Notes: generated from the sequence alone by a model not told the origin. Counted from the stretch's first letter, positions 1-10,280 are shown. The stretch is 64,000 bases of DNA from Prevotella sp. (GCA_017443345.1 JAFSNR010000061.1:62001-126000), one strand, 5' to 3'. Translations and numbers: made by a program.

Positions 1-1
1 C

Positions 2-472
2 ATCCCTACAGGAACCTTCTATATTAACCGGACTGCCAATCTGCTGAATATGTATTTTGGTGGATTATGGGGTAATGGGAAATACGTCGATACCTACTTC
101 AATAATCAGTTGTATCTAAACACACAATTACTTGAATCAAAACGCATTAAGATTTCCGAAGCAACACAGATCGCCAAAGAGTTCCTGTTGCAATCTGCTG
201 GTGTAAAAGAAGTAGATGTCCATCTCTTTGAATCACATCGTGGAGATCTGACGATCCATCTGGCACCGGGTTGGCAATTGTCAGATGAAAATACCCATCA
301 GACAGAAAAGGCAAAAACACAACTCGCATATTTTCCCCTTATTGTCTTTGGTTCTGGCGTTAAGTCTGCACGTGTTCAGACGCCCGTAACTATCGACAGG
401 ATAGCGCCTTCCATTGCTAAGGCCATACGTATCAGGGCACCCAATGCCAGCAAGGCTATACCTCTATTTTAG
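2..472 (+). CDS. Alkaline phosphatase / type I phosphodiesterase family protein, C-terminal part
   Basis: The reading frame is open at the left edge of the window, so only about 156 C-terminal residues are present. The visible part begins with TFYINRTANLLNMYF and ends in a segment (PLIVFGSGVKSARVQTPVTI, then DRIAPSIAKAIRIRAPNASK) resembling the end of the metal-dependent alkaline phosphatase superfamily: a PLIVFG strand, then an 'IAPTIAKxLGI' helix that closes the phosphatase core. The metal-binding and nucleophile residues lie upstream and are not visible. Proteins of this type in Bacteroidota are usually exported phosphomonoesterases or phosphodiesterases; that is family knowledge, not shown here. 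An internal ATG at 50 is probably not the start, because the similarity extends upstream of it. Assignment to the superfamily is fairly secure, the substrate is unknown. Confidence 0.75.
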   Translation: MPTGTFYINRTANLLNMYFGGLWGNGKYVDTYFNNQLYLNTQLLESKRIKISEATQIAKEFLLQSAGVKEVDVHLFESHRGDLTIHLAPGWQLSDENTHQTEKAKTQLAYFPLIVFGSGVKSARVQTPVTIDRIAPSIAKAIRIRAPNASKAIPLF

Positions 473-511
473 GTATGTCCCTGCCAATTCATCGGATTTC
501 TTACGGATTAG

Positions 512-543
512 TTTGGCAGTTACAAATATTATTTGTACCTTTG
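512..543 (+). promoter_or_regulatory. Bacteroidota-type promoter for secA
   Basis: TTTG at 512-515 is separated by 20 bp from TACCTTTG at 536-543, matching the Bacteroidota primary sigma consensus (TTTG, about 19-21 bp, TAnnTTTG). It lies 56 bp upstream of the secA start. Confidence 0.8.
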
Positions 544-598
544 CACCGTTTTTTGGAAAAGGTTAAATCAGAATAAAGAATAAAAGTAATAATTTGAT

Positions 599-3500
599 AT
601 GAATTTTAGCAAAATCTTAAAGTCGCTGTTTGGAGACAAGTCCTCACGCGACATGAAACTCATCCAGCCCCTTGTGGAGAAAGTAAAAGCTGTATCACCA
701 CAAGTGGAGCAGTTGGATAACGATGCGCTGCGTCAGCGCACAAAAGTATTACAGCAGCAGGTTCAGGACTCAGCCAAGGAGCAGAAAGCACGTATTGCAG
801 AACTGAAGGCTACTATTGAGGATACGCCAATTGACGAACGTGCTGACATCTTTGCTCAGATTGACAAAATCGAGAAAGAGGTTCTTGACATCTATGAGAA
901 AGCACTCGACGAGGTCATGCCTGAAGTGTTTGCCATCGTCAAAGAGACTGCCAGACGCTTTGCTGAGAATGAAGAAACTGTAGTAACAGCCACCGATTTT
1001 GATCGTGAACTGGCTGGTGACCCGAAGAAGGACTTCATTACCATTGAGGGCGACAAGGCCATCTACCACAACCATTGGACTGCTGGTGGTAACGACCTGA
1101 AATGGGAGATGATCCACTATGATGTGCAGTTGTTTGGTGGTACCGTTCTCCATCAGGGTAAGATTGCGGAAATGGCTACTGGTGAGGGTAAGACCTTGGT
1201 GGCCACCCTACCCGTCTTCCTGAATGCATTAACAGGTAATGGTGTTCATGTGGTAACTGTGAACGACTATCTGGCCAAGCGTGACTCTGAATGGATGGGA
1301 CCGCTCTATATGTTCCATGGCCTGAGTGTTGACTGTATCGACAAGCACCAGCCTAACTCTGAGGCTCGTCGTAGGGCTTATCAGGCAGATATCACCTTCG
1401 GTACCAATAATGAGTTTGGTTTCGACTACCTGCGTGACAACATGGCCATATCGCCTGCTGATCTCGTACAGCGCTCACACAATTATGCTATCGTCGATGA
1501 GGTCGACTCTGTGTTGATTGATGATGCCCGTACCCCTCTGATCATCTCTGGTCCTATTCCAAAAGGTGACGACCAGATGTTTGAGGAGTATCAGCCATTG
1601 GTAGAGAAACTGGTAGGTGTTCAGAAACAGCTCGCTACTCAATATCTTGCTGAGGCCAAGACACTTATTGCCGAGGGTAACAAACTCGTGGAGGCTGGTA
1701 ACAAGAAAGAAGGTCAGGAGAAGCTCGATGCTGGTTTCCTCTCCCTGTATCGCTCACACAAGGCGATGCCCAAGAATAAGCCACTCATCAAGTTCCTCTC
1801 AGAAGAAGGTATCAAGAGTGGTATGCAGAATACAGAGAACATCTACATGGAGAACAACAACCGCCGCATGCCTGAGTGCGTGGAGCCCTTGTATTTCGTG
1901 GTAGATGAGAAACTCAATTCATGTGACCTGACAGATAAAGGTACAGCATGGTTGGCTAAACAGGTCAACGATAATGAACTCTTTGTGCTGCCCGACATCA
2001 CCTCTGAGCTCTCAGCCCTTGAGGCAGAGACGGGATTGACCGATCAAGAGCGTGTAGACAAGAAAGACGAGATGCTGAGCCACTATGCCGTTCAGAGTGA
2101 GCGTGTTCATACCCTCCAGCAGTTGCTGAAGGCATACTGTATGTTTAATAAGGATGATGAGTATGTGGTCATCGACGGTGAGGTGAAGATTGTAGATGAG
2201 CAGACTGGCCGTATCATGGAAGGTCGTCGCTGGAGTGATGGTCTGCACCAGGCTGTGGAGGCTAAGGAACACGTCAAAGTGGAAGCTGCCACACAGACCT
2301 TCGCTACCATTACCCTTCAGAACTATTTCCGTATGTACCACAAGTTGGCTGGTATGACAGGTACAGCTTCTACCGAGGCCGGTGAGTTCTGGGATATCTA
2401 TAAGCTTGATGTCGTTGAGATCCCGACCAACCGTCCTGTTATCCGTAATGACCAGGATGACCGTGTCTACAAGACTGCACGTGAGAAATACAACGCCGTC
2501 ATAGAAGAAATTGAGAAGATGCGTAATGCAGGCCGTCCTACCCTTGTAGGTACAACCTCTGTCGAAATCTCTGAGTTACTCTCTAAGATGTTGTCGATGC
2601 GAAAGATTCCTCACCAGGTGCTGAATGCCAAGCTCCACCAGAAGGAGGCTGACATCGTTGCCCTCGCAGGACAGTCAACGAACGGTTTGGGAGCTGTAAC
2701 CATTGCTACCAACATGGCTGGTCGTGGTACCGATATCAAGCTGTCTTCTGAGGTTAAGGCTGCCGGAGGTCTGGCGATTATTGGTACTGAGCGTCATGAG
2801 AGCCGTCGTGTAGACCGTCAGTTAAGAGGTCGTGCTGGTCGACAGGGTGACCCAGGTTCTTCTGTCTTCTATGTGTCTCTTGAGGACAAACTGATGCGTC
2901 TGTTTGCATCTGAGCGCATTGCCAACGTGATGGACAAGCTCGGATTCAAGGATGGAGAGATGATTGAAAGTCCAATGATCTCCAAGAGTATTGAACGTGC
3001 TCAGAAGAAGGTTGAGGAGAACAACTTTGGTATCCGTAAGCGACTGATCGAATATGATGATGTGATGAACAAACAACGTACTGTCATCTATGAGAAGCGT
3101 CGTCATGCCCTCATGGGAGAGCGTATTGGTATGGATATCGCCAATATCATTTGGGACCGTGTTGTCAACATCATCGAGAACAATGATTATCAGGGTTGCA
3201 AAGAGGAATTCCTGCATATCCTGTCAATGGAGGTACCATTCACCAGCGATGAATTCATCAATCAGCCCAGAGAGACGCTGACAGAGAATGCCTTCCAGGC
3301 TGCCATCGGCAACTTCAACCGCAAGACTGAACGTATTCAGACTGTTGCCAACCCCATTATCAAACAAGTCTATGAGACTCAGGGTGACAGGTTCGAACGT
3401 ATCATGGTTCCTCTGACTGATGGTCGCAGGATGTTCAATATCCCATGTAACCTGAAGGAGGCCTACGATAGTGAGTCAAAGACCGTTATCAAGGAATTCG

Positions 3501-3961
3501 AGAAAGCCATCCTGCTTCATATCATCGATGACTCATGGAAGGAGAACCTGCGCCAGCTCGACGAACTGAAGCACTCTGTACAGAATGCCTCTTACGAGCA
3601 GAAGGATCCGTTGCTGATCTTCAAACTGGAGAGCGCCAAGGTTTGGGACGATATGATCAATGAGATGTATAACCGCATCTGCTCTATTCTGACTCGTGCC
3701 CAGATTCCTGAGATGCAGCAACAGGTACAGGAAGCAGCTCCTGAACAGCGCACCCAGCGTCAGCAGTATACAGAGAGCAAGCAGCAGGTTGGTGAGGAAC
3801 AACTCACGGATCCCAACCAGGCTGCAGCAGCTCAGCATGATACTCGTGCTCAGCAGCCCAGAACACCGATCATCAAGGATAAGCTCCCTGGACGTAATGA
3901 TCCATGTCCCTGTGGCTCAGGCAAGAAATTCAAGAACTGTCACGGAAAAGGTATTGTGTAG
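599..3961 (+). CDS. secA: Preprotein translocase ATPase SecA
   Basis: The 1,120-residue protein is the ATP-driven motor that pushes secretory preproteins through SecYEG. Visible landmarks are the Walker A segment [11 protein letters not shown] (about residue 195), the DEAD-like box [18 protein letters not shown] (about residue 300), the second helicase lobe with [11 protein letters not shown] and [16 protein letters not shown], and a C-terminal zinc-binding tail [14 protein letters not shown] that contacts SecB or ribosomes in other bacteria. It is longer than the about 900 residues of E. coli SecA; Bacteroidota SecA proteins usually carry extra insertions, here around residues 310-460. A glutamine-rich linker precedes the zinc tail. 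The ATG at 599 fits the family N-terminus and the upstream promoter. The following ABC ATPase starts 28 bp after the stop and may be co-transcribed. Confidence 0.98.
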   Translation: MNFSKILKSLFGDKSSRDMKLIQPLVEKVKAVSPQVEQLDNDALRQRTKVLQQQVQDSAKEQKARIAELKATIEDTPIDERADIFAQIDKIEKEVLDIYEKALDEVMPEVFAIVKETARRFAENEETVVTATDFDRELAGDPKKDFITIEGDKAIYHNHWTAGGNDLKWEMIHYDVQLFGGTVLHQGKIAEMATGEGKTLVATLPVFLNALTGNGVHVVTVNDYLAKRDSEWMGPLYMFHGLSVDCIDKHQPNSEARRRAYQADITFGTNNEFGFDYLRDNMAISPADLVQRSHNYAIVDEVDSVLIDDARTPLIISGPIPKGDDQMFEEYQPLVEKLVGVQKQLATQYLAEAKTLIAEGNKLVEAGNKKEGQEKLDAGFLSLYRSHKAMPKNKPLIKFLSEEGIKSGMQNTENIYMENNNRRMPECVEPLYFVVDEKLNSCDLTDKGTAWLAKQVNDNELFVLPDITSELSALEAETGLTDQERVDKKDEMLSHYAVQSERVHTLQQLLKAYCMFNKDDEYVVIDGEVKIVDEQTGRIMEGRRWSDGLHQAVEAKEHVKVEAATQTFATITLQNYFRMYHKLAGMTGTASTEAGEFWDIYKLDVVEIPTNRPVIRNDQDDRVYKTAREKYNAVIEEIEKMRNAGRPTLVGTTSVEISELLSKMLSMRKIPHQVLNAKLHQKEADIVALAGQSTNGLGAVTIATNMAGRGTDIKLSSEVKAAGGLAIIGTERHESRRVDRQLRGRAGRQGDPGSSVFYVSLEDKLMRLFASERIANVMDKLGFKDGEMIESPMISKSIERAQKKVEENNFGIRKRLIEYDDVMNKQRTVIYEKRRHALMGERIGMDIANIIWDRVVNIIENNDYQGCKEEFLHILSMEVPFTSDEFINQPRETLTENAFQAAIGNFNRKTERIQTVANPIIKQVYETQGDRFERIMVPLTDGRRMFNIPCNLKEAYDSESKTVIKEFEKAILLHIIDDSWKENLRQLDELKHSVQNASYEQKDPLLIFKLESAKVWDDMINEMYNRICSILTRAQIPEMQQQVQEAAPEQRTQRQQYTESKQQVGEEQLTDPNQAAAAQHDTRAQQPRTPIIKDKLPGRNDPCPCGSGKKFKNCHGKGIV

Positions 3962-3989
3962 TTGAGAGTTTAAAGTTAAGAGTTTAGAG

Positions 3990-4706
3990 ATGATAACAAT
4001 TAGCAATCTCAAGAAATCCTTTGGTGAGACGATCGCCTGTGATATTCCCGCGTTGACCATCAACGACGGGGATATCCTTGGTCTTGTAGGTAATAATGGC
4101 GCTGGTAAGACTACCCTCTTCCGCATGCTGCTCGACCTGCTGAAGCCTGACGAGGGAGAGGTAATACTCAGTAAAAACCAAGAGGAGTCTGCTGTCAATC
4201 CCGCCAGTTCCGAGAAATGGAAAGAATGGACTGGTGCCTATATCGACGAAGGATTCCTGATTGATTTCCTGACACCTGAGGAGTATTTCGCCTTTATCGG
4301 CAAAATCACGGATATGACACAGGAGAAGGTCGATGAGCGTCTGAAGGATTTCGAGCGTCTGGCTGGTGGAGAGATCTTCGGACAGAAGAAACTCATCAGG
4401 AACCTCTCGGCAGGCAACAAGCAGAAGGTGGGAATCATGTCGGCCCTGTTTAATAAGCCCAAGCTGGTGATTCTCGATGAGCCTTTCAATTTCCTGGATC
4501 CTTCGAGTCAGAACATCCTGAAGCATGAGCTGAAAGCTTATCAGGAGCAGAGCGGAGCAACCATCTTGATCTCCAGCCATAACCTCCAGCACACTATTGA
4601 CATCTCTACCCGAGTCACCTTGCTGGAGAAAGGCCGGATTATCAAGGATCTCTCCAACGAGAACGGAGCTGCGAGAACAGAATTGGAGAACTATTTCGAA
4701 AGTTAA
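3990..4706 (+). CDS. ABC transporter ATP-binding protein
   Basis: This 238-residue single-domain ABC ATPase has Walker A GNNGAGKTT (about residue 34), signature LSAGNKQKV and Walker B LVILDEPFNFLDP, followed by the switch histidine in SSHNLQHT. It would energise export or another ABC machine, but no permease gene lies beside it, so its partner must be encoded elsewhere. It follows secA by 28 bp; the junction (3961-3989) is a short low-complexity run of GTTTAGAG-like units. It precedes the FkbH-like gene by 12 bp, so it heads, or is read through into, the acyl-ACP gene cluster. ATPases of this form often work in polysaccharide or lipid export or in resistance; the sequence alone does not decide which. 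Confidence 0.9.
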   Translation: MITISNLKKSFGETIACDIPALTINDGDILGLVGNNGAGKTTLFRMLLDLLKPDEGEVILSKNQEESAVNPASSEKWKEWTGAYIDEGFLIDFLTPEEYFAFIGKITDMTQEKVDERLKDFERLAGGEIFGQKKLIRNLSAGNKQKVGIMSALFNKPKLVILDEPFNFLDPSSQNILKHELKAYQEQSGATILISSHNLQHTIDISTRVTLLEKGRIIKDLSNENGAARTELENYFES

Positions 4707-4718
4707 GAACAGAGTTTG

Positions 4719-6452
4719 ATGATGAAGACATTCCAGGAACTGAAGAAGCTTGCGAAGCATACACCTGCTGATCTGCCAATGATCAAGATTGCACTCATTG
4801 GCGATACAGCCACACAGTTCCTCGCTACAGCCATCAGAGGCACAGGCGTTGAAAGGGGGTATCAGATCGATTTGTTCGAAGCTGAATATAATCAGGTGGA
4901 GCGTCAGTTCCTTGATCCGACGAGTGAACTGTACCAGTCTGATGCCGACTATATCGTCCTCTTCCAGTCTACTCACAAACTTGGAGAAAAACATAGTCTG
5001 CTCTCCGCCGACCAACAGGAGACGCTTGCTGAGGAGCGTCTGGCCTTCATTGCCTCCATTTGTGAGAACCCCGCCTTGGCTGACAAGAAGATCATCTGTC
5101 TCGACTATCCCGAGATTGAGGATACCGTCTTTGGCAGTTATGCCACCAAGGTCAGTTCCTCTCTCACCTATCAGGTCCGTAAGCTGAACATGGGGCTGAT
5201 GGAACTGTCGCAGCAATATGCCAATCTCTTTATATGTGATATCGCTGGTTTACAGAACAAACTGGGTCGCGACATCATGTTTGCGCCTAATGTCTATGTC
5301 AGCACGGAGATGGTATTAAGCATCGATGCCCTGCCTTATGTGGCTGGCAGAGTGATGGATATCATCTGTGCGATCAAGGGACAGTTTAAGAAATGTCTGA
5401 TCCTTGATCTTGACAATACGGTCTGGGGAGGTGTTATCGGGGATGACGGAATAGAGGGAATCCAACTGGGGCATGGACTTGGCATCGGCAAGGCTTTTAC
5501 CGAGTTCCAGATGTGGGTGAAGAAACTCAAGCAACGCGGTATCATCATTTGTGTCGCCTCCAAGAATAATGAGGAGACAGCCAAGGAGCCTTTCGAGAAG
5601 CATCCCGACATGGTGCTCAAGTTGGAGGATATCGCCGTGTTCCAAGCCAACTGGGAGACAAAGGTAGATAACATCCGCACCATCCAGCGGATTCTGAACA
5701 TTGGTTTCGACTCCATGGTATTCCTCGATGATAATCCCTTTGAGCGGAATATCGTCAGAGAGAACATCCCTGGTATAACCGTTCCTGAACTGCCCGAGGA
5801 TCCTGGGGAATATCTGGAATACCTGTATTCGCTGAATCTCTTTGAGACGGCTTCATACAGTCAGGCTGATAAGGACAGGACCAAGCAGTATCAGGTAGAG
5901 GCCAAGCGCGTTTCACTACAGAAGACATTCAGTAACGAGGCTGACTTCCTGAAATCACTCGATATGGTGTCTGTTGTCAGCGGATTCAATGCATTCAATA
6001 CTCCCCGTGTGGCCCAGCTCTCACAGCGCAGTAACCAGTTCAACCTGCGTACTGTCCGTTATACAGAGGCTGATATCGAGGCCTATGGGAAGGATCCCGA
6101 TGTGATTGACCTCAGTTTCACGCTCGAGGATAAGTTCGGTGATAATGGCCTGATTGCCGTTATCATCATGAAACCACAGGATACTGAGACCCTCTTCGTT
6201 GACACGTGGTTCATGAGCTGTCGGGTGCTGAAGCGTGGGATGGAGAACTTCACCCTCAACACGATGGTGGAGGCCGCCCGTCAGAAAGGCTATAAGCGCA
6301 TCATCGGTGAGTACCTGCCCACGCCCAAGAATAAAATGGTGGAGGGGCATTATCCTTCACTTGGCTTCGAGAAACTGGAAGGCACCCGCTATGTGCTGGA
6401 TGTGGAGCAATATCAGCCCAGAGAGTGTTATATTCAGAAAAGTGAGAAATAA
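4719..6452 (+). CDS. FkbH-like HAD-superfamily protein (HAD-IIIC, BF1531-like)
   Basis: The protein of about 577 residues has three parts: an N-terminal SGNH/Rossmann-like region (IKIALIGDTATQFLATAIRG), a central HAD domain with the nucleophile motif LILDLDNTVWGGVIGDDG and a second motif VFLDDNPFERN, and a C-terminal acyltransferase-like domain. In polyketide systems FkbH proteins dephosphorylate 1,3-bisphosphoglycerate and load glyceryl onto an acyl carrier protein. Here a discrete ACP gene lies in the same operon, so loading a three-carbon unit onto that ACP is the natural inference. Two adjacent ATG codons (4719 and 4722) and an upstream TTG are all possible starts; ATG 4719 is chosen. The next gene starts 5 bp after the stop. 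Confidence 0.9.
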   Translation: MMKTFQELKKLAKHTPADLPMIKIALIGDTATQFLATAIRGTGVERGYQIDLFEAEYNQVERQFLDPTSELYQSDADYIVLFQSTHKLGEKHSLLSADQQETLAEERLAFIASICENPALADKKIICLDYPEIEDTVFGSYATKVSSSLTYQVRKLNMGLMELSQQYANLFICDIAGLQNKLGRDIMFAPNVYVSTEMVLSIDALPYVAGRVMDIICAIKGQFKKCLILDLDNTVWGGVIGDDGIEGIQLGHGLGIGKAFTEFQMWVKKLKQRGIIICVASKNNEETAKEPFEKHPDMVLKLEDIAVFQANWETKVDNIRTIQRILNIGFDSMVFLDDNPFERNIVRENIPGITVPELPEDPGEYLEYLYSLNLFETASYSQADKDRTKQYQVEAKRVSLQKTFSNEADFLKSLDMVSVVSGFNAFNTPRVAQLSQRSNQFNLRTVRYTEADIEAYGKDPDVIDLSFTLEDKFGDNGLIAVIIMKPQDTETLFVDTWFMSCRVLKRGMENFTLNTMVEAARQKGYKRIIGEYLPTPKNKMVEGHYPSLGFEKLEGTRYVLDVEQYQPRECYIQKSEK

Positions 6453-6456
6453 AAAG

Positions 6457-6879
6457 ATGACTATAACAGAACTTGCAGAACAAACCGCAGAGTTGTCGCA
6501 CACCTATCAAGTGACACCTGAAGTTTACCAGGCATTCCAGCTTTGCAGCCAGGATATGAACCCGCTGCATACTGACGAATCCTTTGCTCAGGAGAAAGGT
6601 TTTGAAAGCCGCGTGATGTATGGTAACATCCTCAATGCTTTCATTTCACATTTCGTAGGGATGTGTCTGCCAACTCCCGACGTGATGATCCAGTCTCAGG
6701 ACATCAGTTTCCACAAACCCGTGTTTCTCCATGACGAGATCACCTTGCAGGCTGGTATCGACACCGTATCCGAAGCAGTCAATATCATCAATTATAAACT
6801 CAAGTTCTATAAGAAGACCGACGCTGGCCGACAACTGGTGGCGAAAGGTCATGTTCAGATAGGACTCTTGGGTAAGTAA
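6457..6879 (+). CDS. MaoC-like hot-dog dehydratase domain protein
   Basis: This 140-residue single hot-dog-fold protein has the MaoC hydratase signature FQLCSQDMNPLHTDESFAQE (catalytic D and H about residues 31 and 36) followed by the glycine-bearing helix VMYGNILNAFISH. Family members hydrate enoyl-thioesters or dehydrate 3-hydroxyacyl-thioesters bound to CoA or ACP. Its position between the FkbH-like gene and an SDR/ACP pair suggests it acts on an acyl-ACP intermediate of this operon. The ATG at 6457 is 5 bp after the previous stop and gives the normal family length; a longer in-frame extension upstream overlaps the FkbH gene and is rejected. Confidence 0.88.
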   Translation: MTITELAEQTAELSHTYQVTPEVYQAFQLCSQDMNPLHTDESFAQEKGFESRVMYGNILNAFISHFVGMCLPTPDVMIQSQDISFHKPVFLHDEITLQAGIDTVSEAVNIINYKLKFYKKTDAGRQLVAKGHVQIGLLGK

Positions 6880-6893
6880 AAAGTGAAAGAATT

Positions 6894-7613
6894 ATGAATA
6901 TCATCATTACGGGAGGATCATCAGGACTCGGTAAGGCTTTGTTAGAAGTCTGTGCAGCTTCAGCAGAAGACCAGGTCATGTTTACCTATTGCCGCCACGA
7001 GGACGAGGCACAGGCATTAGCTGGCAGGTTTGCCAATGTCAGAGCCGTCCAGGTCGACTTCAGCGATGAAGCCAGCGTGAAGAGTTTCGCAGAGATGATA
7101 GCAGCTGAGCCTGTCGATGTGCTGGTCAACAATGCTTATGCAGGTTCGCCTCAGGGTGTTCATTTCCACAAGACAGATCCGGACGACTATGCGAAAGCCT
7201 TCGAGACGAATGTCATGCCTGTCATCAGAATCACCCAGGCTTGTGTTGCTGGAATGCGGAAACGCAAGTTTGGCAAGATCATCAATATCATTACCTCCTA
7301 CGTGATGGATGTTCCGCCTACAGGTTTCTCTGTCTATACTGCCACAAAGGCCTATATCCGTCAGATGTCGAAGAGCTGGAGCAAGGAATTAGGGCGATTC
7401 AACATCACCAGCAACTGCATACTGCCCGACTACATGCAGACCAGCTTCGGACAAGTGGAGGACTTCCAGTTGGATCAGATGAAGAACGCCCATCCGTTGA
7501 AAGAGCTATTAAAGCCTGAAGAAGTGGCCCAAGTGGCTTATCATCTGATTCAGTCGAGCCAGCAGCTGAATGGCGTGGAGATTCCCGTTAATGCAGCACA
7601 ACATATGTTTTGA
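6894..7613 (+). CDS. SDR-family NAD(P)-dependent oxidoreductase
   Basis: The 239-residue classical short-chain dehydrogenase has the cofactor loop TGGSSGLG (about residues 6-13), the NNAYAG segment and the catalytic YTATKAYIRQM (YxxxK) with a preceding serine region. It would reduce a keto group or oxidise a hydroxyl on a small or acyl-ACP-bound substrate, like FabG, to which it is distantly similar. It sits 14 bp after the MaoC-like gene and 14 bp before the ACP, in one operon. Substrate specificity cannot be read from the sequence. Confidence 0.93.
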   Translation: MNIIITGGSSGLGKALLEVCAASAEDQVMFTYCRHEDEAQALAGRFANVRAVQVDFSDEASVKSFAEMIAAEPVDVLVNNAYAGSPQGVHFHKTDPDDYAKAFETNVMPVIRITQACVAGMRKRKFGKIINIITSYVMDVPPTGFSVYTATKAYIRQMSKSWSKELGRFNITSNCILPDYMQTSFGQVEDFQLDQMKNAHPLKELLKPEEVAQVAYHLIQSSQQLNGVEIPVNAAQHMF

Positions 7614-7627
7614 TAATAATATAGATT

Positions 7628-7870
7628 ATGGAAAGAAAAGAGATTTTTAGCAAGTTAAATGAGATTTTCATCGACGTATTGGACCTTGACGAGGTAGAAC
7701 TGACCGAGGAAACCAGCGCCAACGATATCGAAGAGTGGGATTCCCTCAGTCATATCCAGCTGATTGTTGCCATCGAGAAGTCTTTCGGCATCAAGTTTAC
7801 ATCGCTGGAGATTATGAAATGGCGCAACGTTGGTGAGATGGTGAACTCGATGGAGGAGAAACTGAAATAA
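7628..7870 (+). CDS. Acyl carrier protein
   Basis: This 80-residue acidic protein has the phosphopantetheine attachment motif EEWDSLSHIQL (serine at about residue 39), inside a four-helix ACP. It is not the fatty-acid ACP (usually AcpP beside fabF): it sits between the SDR and MBOAT genes, so it is probably a dedicated carrier for the unit made by the FkbH, MaoC and SDR proteins. D-alanyl carrier proteins (DltC) play the same part in dlt operons, where an MBOAT protein and a DltD protein also follow, as here. Confidence 0.93.
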   Translation: MERKEIFSKLNEIFIDVLDLDEVELTEETSANDIEEWDSLSHIQLIVAIEKSFGIKFTSLEIMKWRNVGEMVNSMEEKLK

Positions 7871-7876
7871 GCGCTG

Positions 7877-9343
7877 ATGGTTGTCAATTCCTATAGTTTC
7901 CTGCTGTTCTTTGTAGTCGTCTTTTTCGTCTACTACCTCCCTGTCTTTAAGAAGACGCCACGGTTCCAGAACACCTGGCTCTTGTTGGTGAGCTACGTTT
8001 TCTATGGTATGGCCGACTGGCGGATGATCCCTCTGCTCTTAGGAACCACCATCCTGTTCTGGCTGATAGGTCTTGGGCTTCGTAGCCAGATGGACAAAGG
8101 GAATACAAAAACGGCCTCGCATATCACCACTTTCAGCGTGATCTTAGGAATTGGCATTCTGCTGTATTTCAAGTACCTGAACTTCTTTGCTGAATCATTA
8201 GCGGAGCTGTTACAGGCGATCGGACTCCAGGTCTCATGGAGCACGTTGAACATCATCCTGCCCATCGGCGTCAGCTTCTTCACGTTCAAGCTGATCAGCT
8301 ATATCATTGAGATCCACCGCGAGCATATCATGCCTTGCAGGGACCTGACGGAGTTTGCTACCTATATCGCCTTCTTCCCCACCATCCTCTCTGGTCCTAT
8401 CGACCGTCCTGACAAGTTCCTGCCTCAGATGAAGCAGGTGCATACACTCGACTACGCCTTGGCAGCCGACGGGTGCAGACAGATCCTCTGGGGTATGTTC
8501 ACCAAGATGTGTATCGCCGACAATCTGGCAATTATCACCAACCAGGCATGGGCTGGCTATGACCATCAGTCATCGGCCATGCTTCTGATCGCTGCCCTCC
8601 TCTATCCAATCCAGCTCTATGCCGACTTCGACGGTTATTCCAACATGGCCATAGGTGTAGGTAAGATCTTGGGCTATCGCGTCAACCGCAACTTCAATCA
8701 TCCCTTCCTGGCCCGTAATATGGCTGAGTTCTGGCGCAGGTGGCACATGTCACTCACGGGTTGGATCACAGACTATGTGTTTATGCCCCTGAACATTGCT
8801 TTCAGAAATATCGGGAATGCCGGTATTATGATGGCCGCCATGATCAACCTGATACTCATCGGTCTCTGGCATGGGGCCAACTGGACCTTTGGCGTGTTCG
8901 GTCTCTATCATGGATTGCTCTTCATACCTCTCGTCCTATCGGGTGCCTTTGGCAAGAACAAGAAACTCAAGGAGAACAGTCATGGGCTGCCTTTCCTGAA
9001 GGATTTCGGGAAGATGTGCCTCACCTTCTGCCTCTGGGCGCTCTCTCTGGTCTTCTTCAGGGCAGACCATATCAGCCAGGCTTTCGACTACCTCTGGGCT
9101 ACCATCACCAACGGACTCTCAGCACCTTTGGCCATCGATGCCTATGGCAAGCTCTACATCCTGTTAGGACTGATGCTGTTAGTCCTGGAGTGGATTCAGC
9201 GCAAGCAGGAACATGCCTTGCAGCTGCAGAACATGCCGCTCTTCAGCAAGAGGAGCATCCGCTATGCCCTCTATCTCGTCATTATTCTGCTGATTATCAC
9301 CTTCACGGGCAAGAGTCAGGCTTTCATTTATTTCCAGTTCTAA
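7877..9343 (+). CDS. MBOAT-family membrane O-acyltransferase
   Basis: The 488-residue polytopic protein has roughly ten hydrophobic segments. It carries MBOAT hallmarks: FPTILSGPIDRPDKFLPQM, the PIQLYADFDGYSNMAIGVGK stretch, FWRRWHMSLTGWITDY and the conserved histidine in LWHGANWTF. Relatives (DltB, AlgI, PatA) move an acyl group across the membrane and onto extracytoplasmic polymers. With the preceding ACP and the following SGNH protein it forms a DltC-DltB-DltD-like trio, so it probably transfers the carrier-bound unit to a surface polysaccharide or lipid. It starts 6 bp after the ACP stop. Confidence 0.95.
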   Translation: MVVNSYSFLLFFVVVFFVYYLPVFKKTPRFQNTWLLLVSYVFYGMADWRMIPLLLGTTILFWLIGLGLRSQMDKGNTKTASHITTFSVILGIGILLYFKYLNFFAESLAELLQAIGLQVSWSTLNIILPIGVSFFTFKLISYIIEIHREHIMPCRDLTEFATYIAFFPTILSGPIDRPDKFLPQMKQVHTLDYALAADGCRQILWGMFTKMCIADNLAIITNQAWAGYDHQSSAMLLIAALLYPIQLYADFDGYSNMAIGVGKILGYRVNRNFNHPFLARNMAEFWRRWHMSLTGWITDYVFMPLNIAFRNIGNAGIMMAAMINLILIGLWHGANWTFGVFGLYHGLLFIPLVLSGAFGKNKKLKENSHGLPFLKDFGKMCLTFCLWALSLVFFRADHISQAFDYLWATITNGLSAPLAIDAYGKLYILLGLMLLVLEWIQRKQEHALQLQNMPLFSKRSIRYALYLVIILLIITFTGKSQAFIYFQF

Positions 9344-9347
9344 GCGT

Positions 9348-10280
9348 ATGAAGAAGTTTCTCGTTACCATAGCCGGATTTGGAGCATTGCTTCTGGTGAT
9401 GTGTACCATCATCGAGGTGGCCCTGCTTTTCCGCCCGAACATCTATGCTTATAAGCGCCAGTACATGGACGAACACCTGAAAGACATCAAGGTCCTGTTG
9501 CTTGGCAGTTCACATATCGAGGAAGCCGTCAAGCCCGAACTGGTGGGTAAGGGCGTGTTCAATCTGGCCATCTCTGCCCGTATCAAGGATTACGATGTGG
9601 CTTTGGCCGACATCTATGTTCCCAAGATGGATAGTCTTGAGGCCATCGTGATGCCCATCGACTACACCAATTTCTTCTTTGAGCGCCAGCACGAGAATCC
9701 CCTGACTAAGTCGATTCCTGAAGATCTCTCTGGTACCTGTCGCTGCATGCATACCAAATACATGGGCACGCGTATCGACCCCTTCTGGTACTTCTCTGAG
9801 ATCCTGAATTCGAAGCTCAACTTCATGTCGCGCTTCTGGAACAACGAACAGAAACTGAGAGAATGCGATTCTCTGGGATATGTGAAGCTCGACATCAAGG
9901 ACCGCCCTGCAGAGTGGGAACTCTTGGCCATTCCTGCTGTCATCGACTCCACGCTGGCCATCGATCAGAAAGCCTACGACGAGACATGGAAGGTCTATGA
10001 CGATCTGGCACAGATTACCTCTAGACATCATATCCGACTGATACTGGTCATGCCTCCCGTATACAAGACCTATCAGGAATCCATCGATCCCATTGTGCTC
10101 AACGACATCTACCAGTTTGTCGGCAAGCTCCAGGAGAAATATCCTGCGATAGAGTTCCATGAGAATCTCTTTGACAAGCGGTTCACAGCCGACGATTTCC
10201 AGGACTCCAGTCACCTGAATGAGCAGGGTGCCATCAAGTATTCGAAGCTCCTGTCGGAAATCATCTATCCTCATAAGTAG
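9348..10280 (+). CDS. Membrane-anchored SGNH/DltD-like protein
   Basis: This 310-residue protein has an N-terminal signal anchor (FLVTIAGFGALLLVMCTIIE) and a periplasmic SGNH-hydrolase-like domain: block I as KVLLLGSSHIEEAV (serine in the GSSH turn) and a C-terminal DSSHLNEQGA holding the D-x-x-H catalytic pair. Such proteins follow MBOAT genes in dlt, alg and related operons and complete the O-acylation of the polymer. It starts 4 bp after the MBOAT stop and is the last gene of the run; feoAB behind it has its own promoter. A catalytic role is likely because serine, aspartate and histidine are all present. Confidence 0.85.
   Translation: MKKFLVTIAGFGALLLVMCTIIEVALLFRPNIYAYKRQYMDEHLKDIKVLLLGSSHIEEAVKPELVGKGVFNLAISARIKDYDVALADIYVPKMDSLEAIVMPIDYTNFFFERQHENPLTKSIPEDLSGTCRCMHTKYMGTRIDPFWYFSEILNSKLNFMSRFWNNEQKLRECDSLGYVKLDIKDRPAEWELLAIPAVIDSTLAIDQKAYDETWKVYDDLAQITSRHHIRLILVMPPVYKTYQESIDPIVLNDIYQFVGKLQEKYPAIEFHENLFDKRFTADDFQDSSHLNEQGAIKYSKLLSEIIYPHK

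Noticed and set aside
3984..5216. 410-codon open frame on the minus strand
   Set aside because: It is antisense to the ABC ATPase and FkbH-like genes, whose motifs are clear; the product is leucine-rich with no domain pattern.
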